Origin: CAWBRT01 sp049519595
Lineage (GTDB): Bacteria; Acidobacteriota; Terriglobia; Terriglobales; Acidobacteriaceae
Assembly: GCA_049519595.1 (NCBI GenBank)
Contig: JBEKQP010000002.1
Location: 1-64,000, forward strand
Direction of reading: 5' to 3'
DNA: 64,000 nt
Shown here: positions 24,918 to 33,668 of the stretch, piece after piece
Numbering within the stretch: the stretch's first letter is position 1
Layout of the letters: each line of letters opens with the position of its first letter
Made by a program: the position numbers and the translations under genes
The notes under the pieces: model-generated
The model's input: only the letters and a program-made list of their open reading frames with translations
Told to the model about the DNA's origin: nothing
The model's database searches: none

Positions 24918-25223
24918 ATGTACATCACGCCAACCCGCATGGACGCCACCACACCCACCACTCCTACCGCGCAGACTACGGCTAGCTCCTCGACCAATAC
25001 ACTGAGCGACACGCAATCGATGTTTCTTACGCTCTTGACCACGGAGTTGAAAACGCAGGATCCGACTGCGCCTGAAGACCCCACTCAAATGGTCGATCAG
25101 TTGGTGCAGTTCAACAGCTTAAATCAGCTCATCAACATCAACGGTTCCATGAGTACGCTGGTCAGCGATGCCACGCCCGCAACCACTTCCGGTAGCCAGA
25201 CAACCCCGACAGGAGCAAACTAA
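24918..25223 (+). CDS. flgD: Short flagellar hook-cap protein FlgD (N-terminal domain only)
   Basis: A 101-residue protein carrying the FlgD N-terminal scaffold region: MFLTLLTTELKTQDPTAPED then QMVDQLVQFNSLNQL. FlgD proteins are usually about 220 residues, with FlgD-tudor and Fn3-like domains after this region; here the gene ends soon after with a Thr/Ser-rich tail. It may still guide hook assembly, as the N-terminal part is the polymerisation scaffold. AGGA lies ahead of the ATG and the stop overlaps flgE in a TAATG. Confidence 0.88.
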   Translation: MYITPTRMDATTPTTPTAQTTASSSTNTLSDTQSMFLTLLTTELKTQDPTAPEDPTQMVDQLVQFNSLNQLININGSMSTLVSDATPATTSGSQTTPTGAN

Positions 25224-26668
25224 TGCCTGATTTTTCGATACCTCTTTCCGGGCTCATGGCCAGCCAAACGGCTCTTGCAGCCATCTCCAACAACCTTGCC
25301 AACATGAATACAACCGGTTACAAGGACAACGCCGTAAGCTTCCAGGACCTGTTCTACCAGAACATCGGTTCCACCGGCTCGGGGAATCCGGAACAGGTTG
25401 GCGCCGGGGTGGCGATTGGCAGCATAAGCACGAATTTCACCGGCGGAGATCTCCAGACCACCGGCGTCGATTCCGACGTTGCCATCTCCAACAATGGGTT
25501 CTTTGTGCTTCAGGGAGACAACGGGGCGAACCTCTATACCCGCGATGGCGGGTTCACTGTCAATTCATCCGGGTATCTGGTGTCCCAGGACGGATACCAA
25601 GTGCTAGGTTATTCGGCAACCAACGGGCTAGTGAATACGAGCCAGGCGCTCGGACCGTTGCAAGTGGGCTCGGGGGAGATGAACCCTCCCCAAGCGACTA
25701 GTTCGATCCAGTTGCAAACCAACCTGAATGCAGGCTCTGCCGTCGGGGACACCTATTCGACTTCCATCGACGTCTATGACTCACTCGGCGACTCCCATGT
25801 GGTGACGGTAAACTTCACGAAGACGGCCGCAAACACGTGGGGATATACGATGACGGTTCCAGGCGCCGATGTAGGGACCAATCCCTCTGGCTGGAACTCC
25901 GCCACACCGTATACGGCGGGAGAGTTGGTCGTCCCAAATCCTCCGAATGGCTACTTGTATAAGTGCACGACGGCGGGAACCAGCGGCGCCACGGCGCCAA
26001 CATTCCCAACCGGCAGCGGCACCACCGTAACCGACGGAACCGCCGTTTGGACGGAGCAGAGCGCATTTCCGCCGGTGATCAGCAGTGGAGCGTTAAACTT
26101 CGATGGCACCGGCGCATTAACATCATGGACGGATGCCAGCCTCAATACCAACAGCGCCACCACGAACATCACCGGAATCAGCGTTAGCGGCCTCGCCGAT
26201 GGCGCCAAGACCCTGACGTTCGATTGGGACCTCTCCAATAACGGATCGCCGCTTCTGACCCAGGTAGCAGCGGCCAGCAGTACGCCTTCGACCACCCAGG
26301 ACGGAACCAGCAGCGGAACCTTGACTGGTTTTTCGATCAACAGCGATGGCACGATCGCGGGAGCTTTTGCCAATGGTACGCAAATACTCGGCCAGATTGC
26401 TTTGGCCGGCTTTAACAATGAGCAAGGCCTGGCGCGGCAAGGCGGTGACAACTTTACCGCGACGCTGGCTTCCGGGCAGGCCGCCATTGGCGCTCCCGGT
26501 ACAAGTGGGCTCGGCAATTTAACCGGCGGCTCGCTGGAGAGTTCCAATGTGGACATCTCGACAGAGTTTTCAAACCTGATCATCGCGCAGCGCGAGTTTG
26601 AGGCAAATGCCAAATCGATCACTACCTTCGACGAGGTCATGCAGGACACAATCAATCTCAAGCACTAG
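25223..26668 (+). CDS. flgE: Flagellar hook protein FlgE
   Basis: A 481-residue hook subunit. The N-terminal signature SNNLANMNTTGYKDN (about 24-38) and C-terminal ESSNVDISTEFSNLIIAQRE are classic for FlgE. The central part holds a Thr/Ser/Gly-rich, surface-exposed insert (about residues 230-275, including PFNPPNGYLYKCTT-like carbohydrate-module-type sequence with a cysteine), which is more variable. It closes the fliK-flgD-flgE block. Confidence 0.95.
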   Translation: MPDFSIPLSGLMASQTALAAISNNLANMNTTGYKDNAVSFQDLFYQNIGSTGSGNPEQVGAGVAIGSISTNFTGGDLQTTGVDSDVAISNNGFFVLQGDNGANLYTRDGGFTVNSSGYLVSQDGYQVLGYSATNGLVNTSQALGPLQVGSGEMNPPQATSSIQLQTNLNAGSAVGDTYSTSIDVYDSLGDSHVVTVNFTKTAANTWGYTMTVPGADVGTNPSGWNSATPYTAGELVVPNPPNGYLYKCTTAGTSGATAPTFPTGSGTTVTDGTAVWTEQSAFPPVISSGALNFDGTGALTSWTDASLNTNSATTNITGISVSGLADGAKTLTFDWDLSNNGSPLLTQVAAASSTPSTTQDGTSSGTLTGFSINSDGTIAGAFANGTQILGQIALAGFNNEQGLARQGGDNFTATLASGQAAIGAPGTSGLGNLTGGSLESSNVDISTEFSNLIIAQREFEANAKSITTFDEVMQDTINLKH

Positions 26669-26746
26669 ATCAGGTTTCAAGAAGGGTATCCCGAGGCTAC
26701 CGAGCTTCGCTGGATATACCTTCGGCGAAACTGGTCAAGGCATTGA

Positions 26747-26778
26747 CCCGGCCGGCATGAGCAAGGTGCCTGGCCGGG
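26747..26778. terminator. Hairpin downstream of flgE
   Basis: CCCGGCC (26747-26753) pairs perfectly with GGCCGGG (26772-26778) across an 18-base loop. No U-tract follows. It may end hook-operon transcription. Confidence 0.35.
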
Positions 26779-26931
26779 CCTATCTTAAGAATGTCTTCAT
26801 GAAATCCCGCCAACATTGTTTCCGATACTCGGCAGCCGCATTCGAAACTTGAGCGCAAGCTTCTCTCATCACACCTCTAAGTTGCCTGTTTTGAGATCAC
26901 TTCAGAAGTTGAACGATTTTCCTTCGTTGCT

Positions 26932-26946
26932 CGGCATTGCGATTGC
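26932..26946 (+). promoter_or_regulatory. Sigma-54-type promoter ahead of fliN-fliOPQR-flhBA
   Basis: CGGCATTGCGATTGCA matches TGGCAC-N5-TTGCA with exact GG-N10-GC spacing and a perfect TTGCA half. It sits about 130 bases before the fliN start, the proper strand and place to drive the export-gate/fliA operon. Confidence 0.6.
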
Positions 26947-27073
26947 ATTTCAGCTCACCAGAGAACGAGCCAGGCCCGCAACTGCAGCGAGTGTCCATCT
27001 CACCCGGGCAGAACGAGTGGGACGCAGTGGCTGGGCGGATATGGCCTGAGACTGAAATCTCTTTTGGGACGAG

Positions 27074-27343
27074 ATGGCCGATTCTGACCAACGCGGAACT
27101 GTTGTTGAATCCGTCGACACTCTGAGCTCAGTCGCAAAGTTCAGTTGCCGGATGTCGCTGGAAATACCCGTTCCACGATTTACCGTGCGCGATCTATTGC
27201 GGCTCTCGCCGGATGATGTGATCGACACCTGCTGGGCGCAGACCGCTGATGTTCCGCTGCGGATTAATGGATTGCTGCTGAGCTGGGCTGAATTCGAACT
27301 GATCGGTAACAAAATGGCGGTTCGATTGACGGAGTTGGAATGA
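27074..27343 (+). CDS. fliN: Small FliN-type switch protein (SpoA domain)
   Basis: An 89-residue protein consisting of one SpoA/FliN domain: VPRFTVRDLLRLSPDDVID, then PLRINGLLLSWAEFELIGNK and RLTELE. FliN forms the bottom of the C-ring and docks the export ATPase complex. It heads the fliOPQR-flhBA operon and overlaps fliO in an ATGA. A second, longer FliN gene lies at 34636, so division of labour between them is possible. Confidence 0.85.
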   Translation: MADSDQRGTVVESVDTLSSVAKFSCRMSLEIPVPRFTVRDLLRLSPDDVIDTCWAQTADVPLRINGLLLSWAEFELIGNKMAVRLTELE

Positions 27344-27825
27344 CGACCAAAAAGACAAGTTGCGAATCGCGAATGAGCGTTTCCCGGAAGACCAACCGAA
27401 ACGGCAAGAAAAAGATGCAGCCGCCCTCTGTCTCACACCGCGCGCTTGGCCTTTTCGCCGCCATGTTGCTGCACCGCTGTTCGAAGCGGCTGTCAACCGT
27501 GTGGCGAAATCTGCGGCGCCGTCTGCGCCCGCAACGCAGACCGCACAGCCTGCGCGTATGCAATGTGATTTCACTCGGCGAGAAGCGCTTCGTCGCCGTT
27601 GTGCAATATGGACGCAGGCGCTTCCTGGTGGGCGGCGGGGCCGGGGCGGTATCGTTACTGGCAAAACTCGACCGTGATGATTCGTCGGCAGAGCTGCTGT
27701 CGGCGACGCGGGAGGTGCGGAGCAATCTGCCTCCGTTGCCGCTCATTCCCGCCGCCGCGGCCGATGCGTCGCCATTCAACCTCGCGATGAAGGAATCGTC
27801 CGTGGGGACACGGCTGGCCATATGA
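27340..27825 (+). CDS. fliO: FliO-like flagellar export protein
   Basis: A 161-residue protein placed exactly where fliO belongs, overlapping fliN and fliP. The region LRVCNVISLGEKRFVAVVQ then RRFLVGGGAGAVSLLAKL matches the FliO core. The N-terminus is very basic and its single membrane segment is poor (only LGLFAAMLL is hydrophobic), which is unusual because FliO is normally a clear membrane protein. FliO helps assemble the FliP ring. The call rests on position and the core motif. Confidence 0.75.
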   Translation: MTTKKTSCESRMSVSRKTNRNGKKKMQPPSVSHRALGLFAAMLLHRCSKRLSTVWRNLRRRLRPQRRPHSLRVCNVISLGEKRFVAVVQYGRRRFLVGGGAGAVSLLAKLDRDDSSAELLSATREVRSNLPPLPLIPAAAADASPFNLAMKESSVGTRLAI

Positions 27826-28568
27826 AGAGCTTCAGGTTTTGGCTCGGTCTTCTCGCTTTCTTCCCAGCACCGGCCTGGGCCGGACCAACCATTCCCGGCC
27901 CGCCCCGAGATGCGACTCTGGGATGGTCCGGCTTTGGCCAAAGCGGGTCGGTGCCCTGGAGCATCGTTGTTCTGCTCACGCTGCTGACCCTGCTGCCGGC
28001 ACTGTTGCTGTGCATGACGCCATTCGTGCGCCTGCTGGTGGTATTCCATTTCCTGCGGCAAGCGTTGGGAACGCAAACCGCCCCGACGAACCAGACCCTG
28101 TTGGGGCTGGCGCTGGTGCTCACTTTCTTTCTTATGCAGCCGGTGGGCGTGGCGATCCAGCAAACTTCAATTGCTCCGTTCCATCAGGGAAAAATCGATG
28201 CCTGGCAAGCGCTCGAAGCGGGCAGCGCGCCCTTGAAGTCGTTCATGCTTCGCTTCGTGCGGCCCAAGGACGAGTCGCTGTTCCTGGAGCTGGGGAACGT
28301 TCCGCGGCCCGCACGCGCCGAAGATTTGCCGTTTCGCGTGGTTATGCCAGCTTACATCCTTTCTGAACTCAAAGCCGGATTCCAGATCGGAGCCGTGCTG
28401 TTTCTTCCCTTCCTGGTAATCGACATCGTCGTGGCCTCGATCACGACTTCGGTGGGGATGATGCAGCTGCCGCCGGTGGTGATTTCGACTCCTCTCAAGC
28501 TTTTGCTGTTTGTGATGGTGGATGGCTGGAATCTTTTGATCGGGTCGTTGATGCGCAGTTTTGTCTGA
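27822..28568 (+). CDS. fliP: Flagellar export gate protein FliP
   Basis: A 248-residue inner-membrane protein with an N-terminal signal peptide ending near PAWAG. Conserved stretches include MTPFVRLLVVFHFLRQALG, the central MPAYILSELKAGFQIG and the C-terminal SVGMMQLPPVVISTPLKLLL. It forms the core of the FliPQR gate. It overlaps fliO in an ATGA and is followed eight bases later by fliQ. Confidence 0.96.
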   Translation: MKSFRFWLGLLAFFPAPAWAGPTIPGPPRDATLGWSGFGQSGSVPWSIVVLLTLLTLLPALLLCMTPFVRLLVVFHFLRQALGTQTAPTNQTLLGLALVLTFFLMQPVGVAIQQTSIAPFHQGKIDAWQALEAGSAPLKSFMLRFVRPKDESLFLELGNVPRPARAEDLPFRVVMPAYILSELKAGFQIGAVLFLPFLVIDIVVASITTSVGMMQLPPVVISTPLKLLLFVMVDGWNLLIGSLMRSFV

Positions 28569-28576
28569 GGTGCGTG

Positions 28577-28846
28577 ATGCCCATGGAAACCGTAGTGGAA
28601 CTTGGACGCCGGACATTGGAGGCGGCGTTGACGGTCTGCGCTCCCATCCTGCTGATTGCGACATTAGTGAGCGTCACCGTCAACATTCTTCAAGTGCTGA
28701 CCTCGGTACAGGAAATGACGATCGCAACCGTTCCGCGGCTGCTGGCAACCGCCGGGGCCCTGTTGCTGCTGATGCCGTGGATGCTGCGCAAGTTGACGCA
28801 ATTCACCCTACAGATTCTGTCAAACTTCCGGCCTTTTCTGGGTTGA
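28577..28846 (+). CDS. fliQ: Flagellar export gate protein FliQ
   Basis: An 89-residue protein with two hydrophobic hairpin segments and the family stretches VSVTVNILQVLTSVQEMTI and VPRLLATAGALLLL. It packs round the FliPR core in the membrane. The ATG at 28577 has GAGG about seven bases upstream. Confidence 0.94.
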   Translation: MPMETVVELGRRTLEAALTVCAPILLIATLVSVTVNILQVLTSVQEMTIATVPRLLATAGALLLLMPWMLRKLTQFTLQILSNFRPFLG

Positions 28847-28852
28847 GTGGCT

Positions 28853-29623
28853 ATGGGCACCTTGGAACTGGAAACAATAGTTGCGGGAGCGGTGACGGTC
28901 GGGTTGCGCGTGAGCGGAATCCTGGTATTCGCCCCGTTCCTCGGCAGCAGCTCCATTGCGCCTCGCATCAAGGGCGGACTGGCATTGGCGTTGACGCTGT
29001 TGCTCTATCCCGTATGCGGGCGGCAACTGGATTTCGCGGCGCCGGGGAGCTGGCTGCACGTGGCGGTGGGTGAAATAGCGTTTGGTTTGCTGATCGGTCT
29101 GGCAGCGAATCTGATTTTCGAGGCCGCGCAGATGGCCGGAAGTATTCTCGGCTTCCAGATGGGCTATTCGCTGGTCAACGTCATCGACCCGCAGTCGCAG
29201 GTTGAAACCCCGGTGCTCGCCGTGCTTCACCAGACGATCGCGCTGCTCATCTTTCTGCACCTCAACGTTCATCACTGGCTGCTGCGCGCCGTGACGCGCA
29301 GTTATGCCTATCTCCCGGCGGGTACGGCGTTCCCGACCGGCTTGTCGGCTGGAGCCCTGCTGCAGGCGGCTGGTTCCATCTGGTTGGTTGGCATCCAGAT
29401 CGCCGCGCCGACGCTGGCGGCGACGCTCATGGCCGACTTCGCGCTTGCTTTTCTGGGTAAGGCGTCGCCGCAGCTGCCAATCATGATCGTGGGCATGTCG
29501 GTGAAGAGCATGCTCGGAATGTTGGCGTTGATCGGTTCGTTGACGTACTGGCCACGGCTGTTTGAAAACCAATTTTCTCGCAGCATTGAGTTATGTGAAC
29601 GAATGTTGCGGCTTGCGCACTAA
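28853..29623 (+). CDS. fliR: Flagellar export gate protein FliR
   Basis: A 256-residue membrane protein with about six hydrophobic segments, including VGEIAFGLLIGLAANLIFEA and GSILGFQMGYSLVNVIDP, both typical of FliR. It completes the FliPQR gate complex. The ATG at 28853 follows the fliQ stop by six bases; a GTG two codons earlier is also possible. The stop codon lies inside the end of a repeat-like element. Confidence 0.94.
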   Translation: MGTLELETIVAGAVTVGLRVSGILVFAPFLGSSSIAPRIKGGLALALTLLLYPVCGRQLDFAAPGSWLHVAVGEIAFGLLIGLAANLIFEAAQMAGSILGFQMGYSLVNVIDPQSQVETPVLAVLHQTIALLIFLHLNVHHWLLRAVTRSYAYLPAGTAFPTGLSAGALLQAAGSIWLVGIQIAAPTLAATLMADFALAFLGKASPQLPIMIVGMSVKSMLGMLALIGSLTYWPRLFENQFSRSIELCERMLRLAH

Positions 29624-29676
29624 AGCAGTTCCAAGGCCCGTATACCCAGTACGAGCTTTTCGCAATTCTGGTTTAA
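29620..29676. repeat. Possible degenerate dispersed repeat between fliR and flhB
   Basis: The spacer is bounded by CTAAAGCAGTTCC and CGCAATTCTGGTTTAAAG, resembling the ends (CTAGAGCA-TTC and GCGAATCCGGTCTAG) of the A-type repeat but with no inner hairpin. The first bases supply the fliR stop codon. Confidence 0.35.
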
Positions 29677-29688
29677 AGGACGACTTCG

Positions 29689-30762
29689 ATGGCGGGTGAA
29701 AAAACCGAGCAACCGACGCCGCGAAGAAGACTGAAAGCTCGCGAACAAGGACAGGTACCGCGCAGCCGCGAGCTGAGCAATGCGCTGGCTACCTTGGCTG
29801 CCCTGCTCGTGTTTGCTTGGCAAATCGACAAAGCCACCGCCCACTGGGCGCAGTACACGCGGCACGCGCTGACGGTTGCCATGAGCACCGATCTGAAACC
29901 GGAGACCGAGTTGCTGCCGCGTACGGCGTGGTTCGCGCTCCGCTGGTCGGCAGCCCCTATCGGAGCGGCATGGCTGACCGCAGCCATCGTTTCGCTGGCC
30001 CAGGGCGGACTGGTGTTTTCTCCGGCGGCGCTTGCCTTCAATCCGTCGCGGCTGAGTCCGGCCGCCAAGCTGAAGCAGATATTTTCGATCACCGGTCTCA
30101 GTGCGCTGTTGAAATCCCTGTTGCCGGCCGGCTTCATTCTCTACCTGTCCGCGCAGGTCATCATGCGGGATTGGAACATTCTGCTGCACGGCACGCGCTG
30201 GAACCCGCGCCAATTCGCATCGTTCCTGATGGGCCGCATCTTCGAGATCAGTTGGAAAAGCATGCTGGTCATGTTGATCTGGAGCGCGCTGGATTACCTG
30301 CTGGTTCGTCAGAAGCACGAGAGCGGGTTGAAGATGAGCCGCGATGACCTTCGCGAGGAGATGAAGCAGACCGAGGGAAATCCGCAAATCAAGATGCGCA
30401 TCCGCCGTTTGCAGCGACAGGTGCGGCGCAGAAAAATGCTGCAAGACGTGCAGCGTGCCGCCGTCGTGGTAGCCAATCCCAATCACTTCGCTGTCGCGCT
30501 GCAGTACGGCCCGGAACTAACCGCTCCGGTCGTGGTGGCCAAAGGGCGCAACCTGCTGGCGGAGCAGATCAAGCAGGCAGCGCGCTGGCACGGCATCGCA
30601 ATCATGGAGAATCCGCCATTGGCGCATGCTCTTTACCGTTCCGTGCAGATCGGGCAGGCCATTCCGGCAAAGCTCTACGCCGCCGTGGCGGAGATTCTTG
30701 CGTTCGTCTATCGCATGCAGGCGCAGACGGCGCGGGCAAAGGAGCGCGGTCATGGCCGCTAA
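29689..30762 (+). CDS. flhB: Flagellar export switch protein FlhB
   Basis: A 357-residue protein with four membrane segments and a cytoplasmic autocleavage domain. The cleavage motif is N263-P-N-H (VVANPNHFAVAL), a normal variant of NPTH. The N-terminus EKTEQPTPRRRLKAREQGQ is family-typical. It controls the switch from hook to filament export together with FliK. AAAGGA precedes the ATG. It overlaps flhA by eleven bases. Confidence 0.96.
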   Translation: MAGEKTEQPTPRRRLKAREQGQVPRSRELSNALATLAALLVFAWQIDKATAHWAQYTRHALTVAMSTDLKPETELLPRTAWFALRWSAAPIGAAWLTAAIVSLAQGGLVFSPAALAFNPSRLSPAAKLKQIFSITGLSALLKSLLPAGFILYLSAQVIMRDWNILLHGTRWNPRQFASFLMGRIFEISWKSMLVMLIWSALDYLLVRQKHESGLKMSRDDLREEMKQTEGNPQIKMRIRRLQRQVRRRKMLQDVQRAAVVVANPNHFAVALQYGPELTAPVVVAKGRNLLAEQIKQAARWHGIAIMENPPLAHALYRSVQIGQAIPAKLYAAVAEILAFVYRMQAQTARAKERGHGR

Positions 30763-32824
30763 GAAACCCGCAGTCGCGCCGAAAGGGCATGCCGCCGACT
30801 GGGTTCTTCCGGCCGCCACCGTGGGCCTCGTATTTGTCATGCTGATCCCGCTTCCGGCTCTCTTGCTCGATCTGCTGCTGGCCCTCAGCATCACCGCTTC
30901 GGTGCTGGTATTGCTGGCCGCCGTGCATATCCTGCGTCCGGTACAATTCTCGGTTTTCCCAAGCCTGCTGCTGCTGCTGACGCTGTTCCGGTTGTCGCTG
31001 AACCTGGCGAGCAGCCGCCGGATTCTGCTGCACGGCAGCGAAGGAGCGAGCGCCGCCGGCAGCGTGATTGAAGCCTTTGGGCAGTTCGTGGTGGGCGGCA
31101 ACTACGTTGTCGGTTTCGTACTTTTCCTGGCGCTGATTGCGATCCAGTTTCTGGTTGTCAGCCACGGCGCGGTGCGCACCGCCGAGGTCACGGCGCGCTT
31201 TACGCTCGACGCAATGCCGGGAAAGCAGATGGCCATCGATGCCGACCTGAACGCCGGAATCATCGATGAAACGCAGGCGCGTATCCGCCGCGAAGACGTT
31301 ACCCACGAAGCTGAATTCTACGGCGCCATGGACGGCGCGGCGCGATTCAACCAGCGCGACGCGATGGCAACCATTCTGATCACGGCGATCAACATCATCG
31401 CGGGATTTTTGATCGGAATTTTCCAGTTCGGCATTCCGCTGACGGAGGCCCTAAAGACCTATACGGTTCTGACCGTGGGCGATGGCCTGGTAACGATGAT
31501 TCCTTCGCTGCTGGTCTCGGTGGGAGGCGGCATCGTGCTGACTCGCGCCTCTTCGCGCAGTTCGCTGGGAAGCGATTTGCAGCAACAATTGTTTTCCAAC
31601 GCTCGAGTGCTGTGGATCGCCGCTGCCGTCATCCTCTCTTTGGCGCTGATTCCCGGCCTGCCAAAGCTCACTTTCTGCTGCATCTCCGGTGGGGCCGCTC
31701 TGCTTGCCAAGCGGCTGTCAAAGCAAGAAACGGTGCCGAAGGCCGCGGCCAGTGATCCGAATGCGCCGGGAAGCTCCACAACCGGCGCCGCGCAGGAGGC
31801 TCTGGAGTCATTGTTGGCACTCGACGAATTAAGTCTTGAGGTCGGTTATGGTCTGGTTCCCCTGGTTGACGCCAAGCAGGGCGGCCAACTGCTGCAGCGC
31901 GTGCGTTCCCTGCGCAAGCATCTGGCCGTGCAATTGGGATTCATCGTCCCCCCGGTCCACATTACCGACAATTTGCGATTGAAGCCGCGGGAATACGTGG
32001 TGTACCTGCGTGGAGTCGAGATCGCGCGCTGGGAGATGCGGGAGGGCTGCATGCTTGCGATCAGTTCTGATCCAACCCCTCCGCAATTGTCCGGCACGGA
32101 TACACGCGAGCCGGCCTTTGGAGTTCCCGCGAAATGGATCTCCGCTTCGGCTCAGGATGCGGCCCGTGCGGCGGGATACGCGGTCGTGGATCAAACGTCG
32201 GTTTTGGCGACGCACCTGGCGGAGCTGATCAAGCAGCACGCGCACGAGTTGCTCTCCCGGCACGAGACCAAGCGGCTGGTCGATCGCCTCAGCGAAAGCC
32301 ATCCCAAGTTGCTCGAGGAACTAATTCCGAAGTTGTTGTCGCTCGGAGAAGTGCAGAAAGTTTTGCAGCAACTGTTGCGCGAACAGGTTTCGATTCGCGA
32401 TTTGGGGACCATTCTGGAAACGCTGGTTGAGATTGCGCCAGCCAGCAAGCATCCCGTGGTGCTGGTGGAAACGGCACGTCAGGCGCTGGGGCGTGGGTTG
32501 GTCCGTCCGCTGCTGAACGAAGATGGCAATCTCAAGGTGGTAACCGTCGACGCCTCGCTGGAGGAAGAGCTGGCGCGGTCGTTCCAGCCGCAAATGCCCT
32601 CCTCGACCGCTTTACAGCCGTCGTTCGTGCGCCGCGTACTGGATTGCCTGAAGGGGATGATGGGAGAGCAGGTCACGATGGCGACTCCGATCCTGCTCTG
32701 CGGCTCTCCCGCACGTTTTCATCTCCGTCGTTTGCTGGAACCATTTTTACCGAAAGTCGTGGTGCTATCGCCGGGCGAGATCCCCCCGATCGTGCAAGTG
32801 CAGTCCATTGGAATCGTGAAATGA
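30752..32824 (+). CDS. flhA: Flagellar export gate protein FlhA
   Basis: A 690-residue protein. The N-terminal half has about eight membrane segments, with the conserved LVVSHGAVRTAEVTARFTLD and MPGKQMAIDADLNAG (the FHIPEP-region loop) between them. The cytoplasmic ring domain fills the C-terminal half and binds export chaperones. The start lies inside flhB with AAAGGAG upstream. It is followed by fliA 25 bases later. Confidence 0.96.
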   Translation: MAAKKPAVAPKGHAADWVLPAATVGLVFVMLIPLPALLLDLLLALSITASVLVLLAAVHILRPVQFSVFPSLLLLLTLFRLSLNLASSRRILLHGSEGASAAGSVIEAFGQFVVGGNYVVGFVLFLALIAIQFLVVSHGAVRTAEVTARFTLDAMPGKQMAIDADLNAGIIDETQARIRREDVTHEAEFYGAMDGAARFNQRDAMATILITAINIIAGFLIGIFQFGIPLTEALKTYTVLTVGDGLVTMIPSLLVSVGGGIVLTRASSRSSLGSDLQQQLFSNARVLWIAAAVILSLALIPGLPKLTFCCISGGAALLAKRLSKQETVPKAAASDPNAPGSSTTGAAQEALESLLALDELSLEVGYGLVPLVDAKQGGQLLQRVRSLRKHLAVQLGFIVPPVHITDNLRLKPREYVVYLRGVEIARWEMREGCMLAISSDPTPPQLSGTDTREPAFGVPAKWISASAQDAARAAGYAVVDQTSVLATHLAELIKQHAHELLSRHETKRLVDRLSESHPKLLEELIPKLLSLGEVQKVLQQLLREQVSIRDLGTILETLVEIAPASKHPVVLVETARQALGRGLVRPLLNEDGNLKVVTVDASLEEELARSFQPQMPSSTALQPSFVRRVLDCLKGMMGEQVTMATPILLCGSPARFHLRRLLEPFLPKVVVLSPGEIPPIVQVQSIGIVK

Positions 32825-32849
32825 ATTCGAAAGCGTGAGGCAAAATCAG

Positions 32850-33668
32850 ATGACGCCAGCCAAACGTGCTTACACCGAGTCTGCCCTACCGGAAGAAGAA
32901 CGAAATCAGGCTTTAATGGAACACCTGCCGCAGGTTCGCTACATCGCGAGGCACATCCACGACCGCCTGCCCCAACACGTTTCCGTCGAGGATATGGTGC
33001 ACGCAGGAATCCTCGGTCTGATCGACGCTTTACAGAAGTACGACGGAAGCAAGAACGTACAGTTCAAAACCTATGCCAAATTCCGCATACGCGGCGCCAT
33101 ACTCGACAGCCTGCGCGAATTGGACTGGGGGCCTCGCGACCTGCGGCGCAAAGCCCGCCGCTTGGAAGAGGCAGCGAGCCGTCTGGGCAGCGAACTGGGG
33201 CGCTCGGCCAGCGAACAGGAACTTGCCGACGAATTTGGCGTCAGCTTACAGGAGTTTCAGCACATGCTGAGCGAATTGGAGGGGCTCGATCTCGGCACCT
33301 TGCAAATCGAGTCCGGCGAGAACGGACGCCAGGAGGACTTGTGCGAGTACCTGCCGGGTGACCCGGACGAGAGCCCTTATTTGCTCTGCCTGCGCTCGGA
33401 GATGAAGGAGATGCTCGCCCACGCGATCGGCGAACTCTCTGAAAGAGAACAGCAGGTACTCTCCCTTTACTACTACGAAGAGCTCACCATGAAGGAGATC
33501 GGCGTCGTACTCAGTATCGGCGAATCGCGCGTTTCGCAAATTCACTCGCTGGCGATTGTCCGGCTTCGCACTCGACTACAGGAAACGCTTACGGCAAAGG
33601 CCGTGCCGGCCCGGTTGCAGGCAGGGGTTATGGAATCGGCCATGGGGGGAATGTGGAAAAGGTCCTGA
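32850..33668 (+). CDS. fliA: Flagellar sigma factor FliA (sigma-28)
   Basis: A 272-residue sigma-70-family factor. Region 2 (VEDMVHAGILGLIDALQKYD, then FKTYAKFRIRGAILDSLREL) and region 4 (LSEREQQVLSLYYYEELTMK, then GESRVSQIHSLAIVRLR) are typical of FliA/WhiG. It should recognise the TAAA-N15-GCCGATAA elements found here ahead of fliC and flgM, and be held by FlgM. The ATG at 32850 was preferred to a GTG at 32835. It overlaps fliM by 16 bases. Confidence 0.95.
   Translation: MTPAKRAYTESALPEEERNQALMEHLPQVRYIARHIHDRLPQHVSVEDMVHAGILGLIDALQKYDGSKNVQFKTYAKFRIRGAILDSLRELDWGPRDLRRKARRLEEAASRLGSELGRSASEQELADEFGVSLQEFQHMLSELEGLDLGTLQIESGENGRQEDLCEYLPGDPDESPYLLCLRSEMKEMLAHAIGELSEREQQVLSLYYYEELTMKEIGVVLSIGESRVSQIHSLAIVRLRTRLQETLTAKAVPARLQAGVMESAMGGMWKRS

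Larger units (their letters stand above)
26669..27073. other. 405-base intergenic region between flgE and fliN
   Basis: No protein gene could be supported here. It holds a hairpin (26747-26778) and a good sigma-54-type promoter (26932-26946), described separately. It separates the hook operon from the export-gate operon. Confidence 0.6.
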
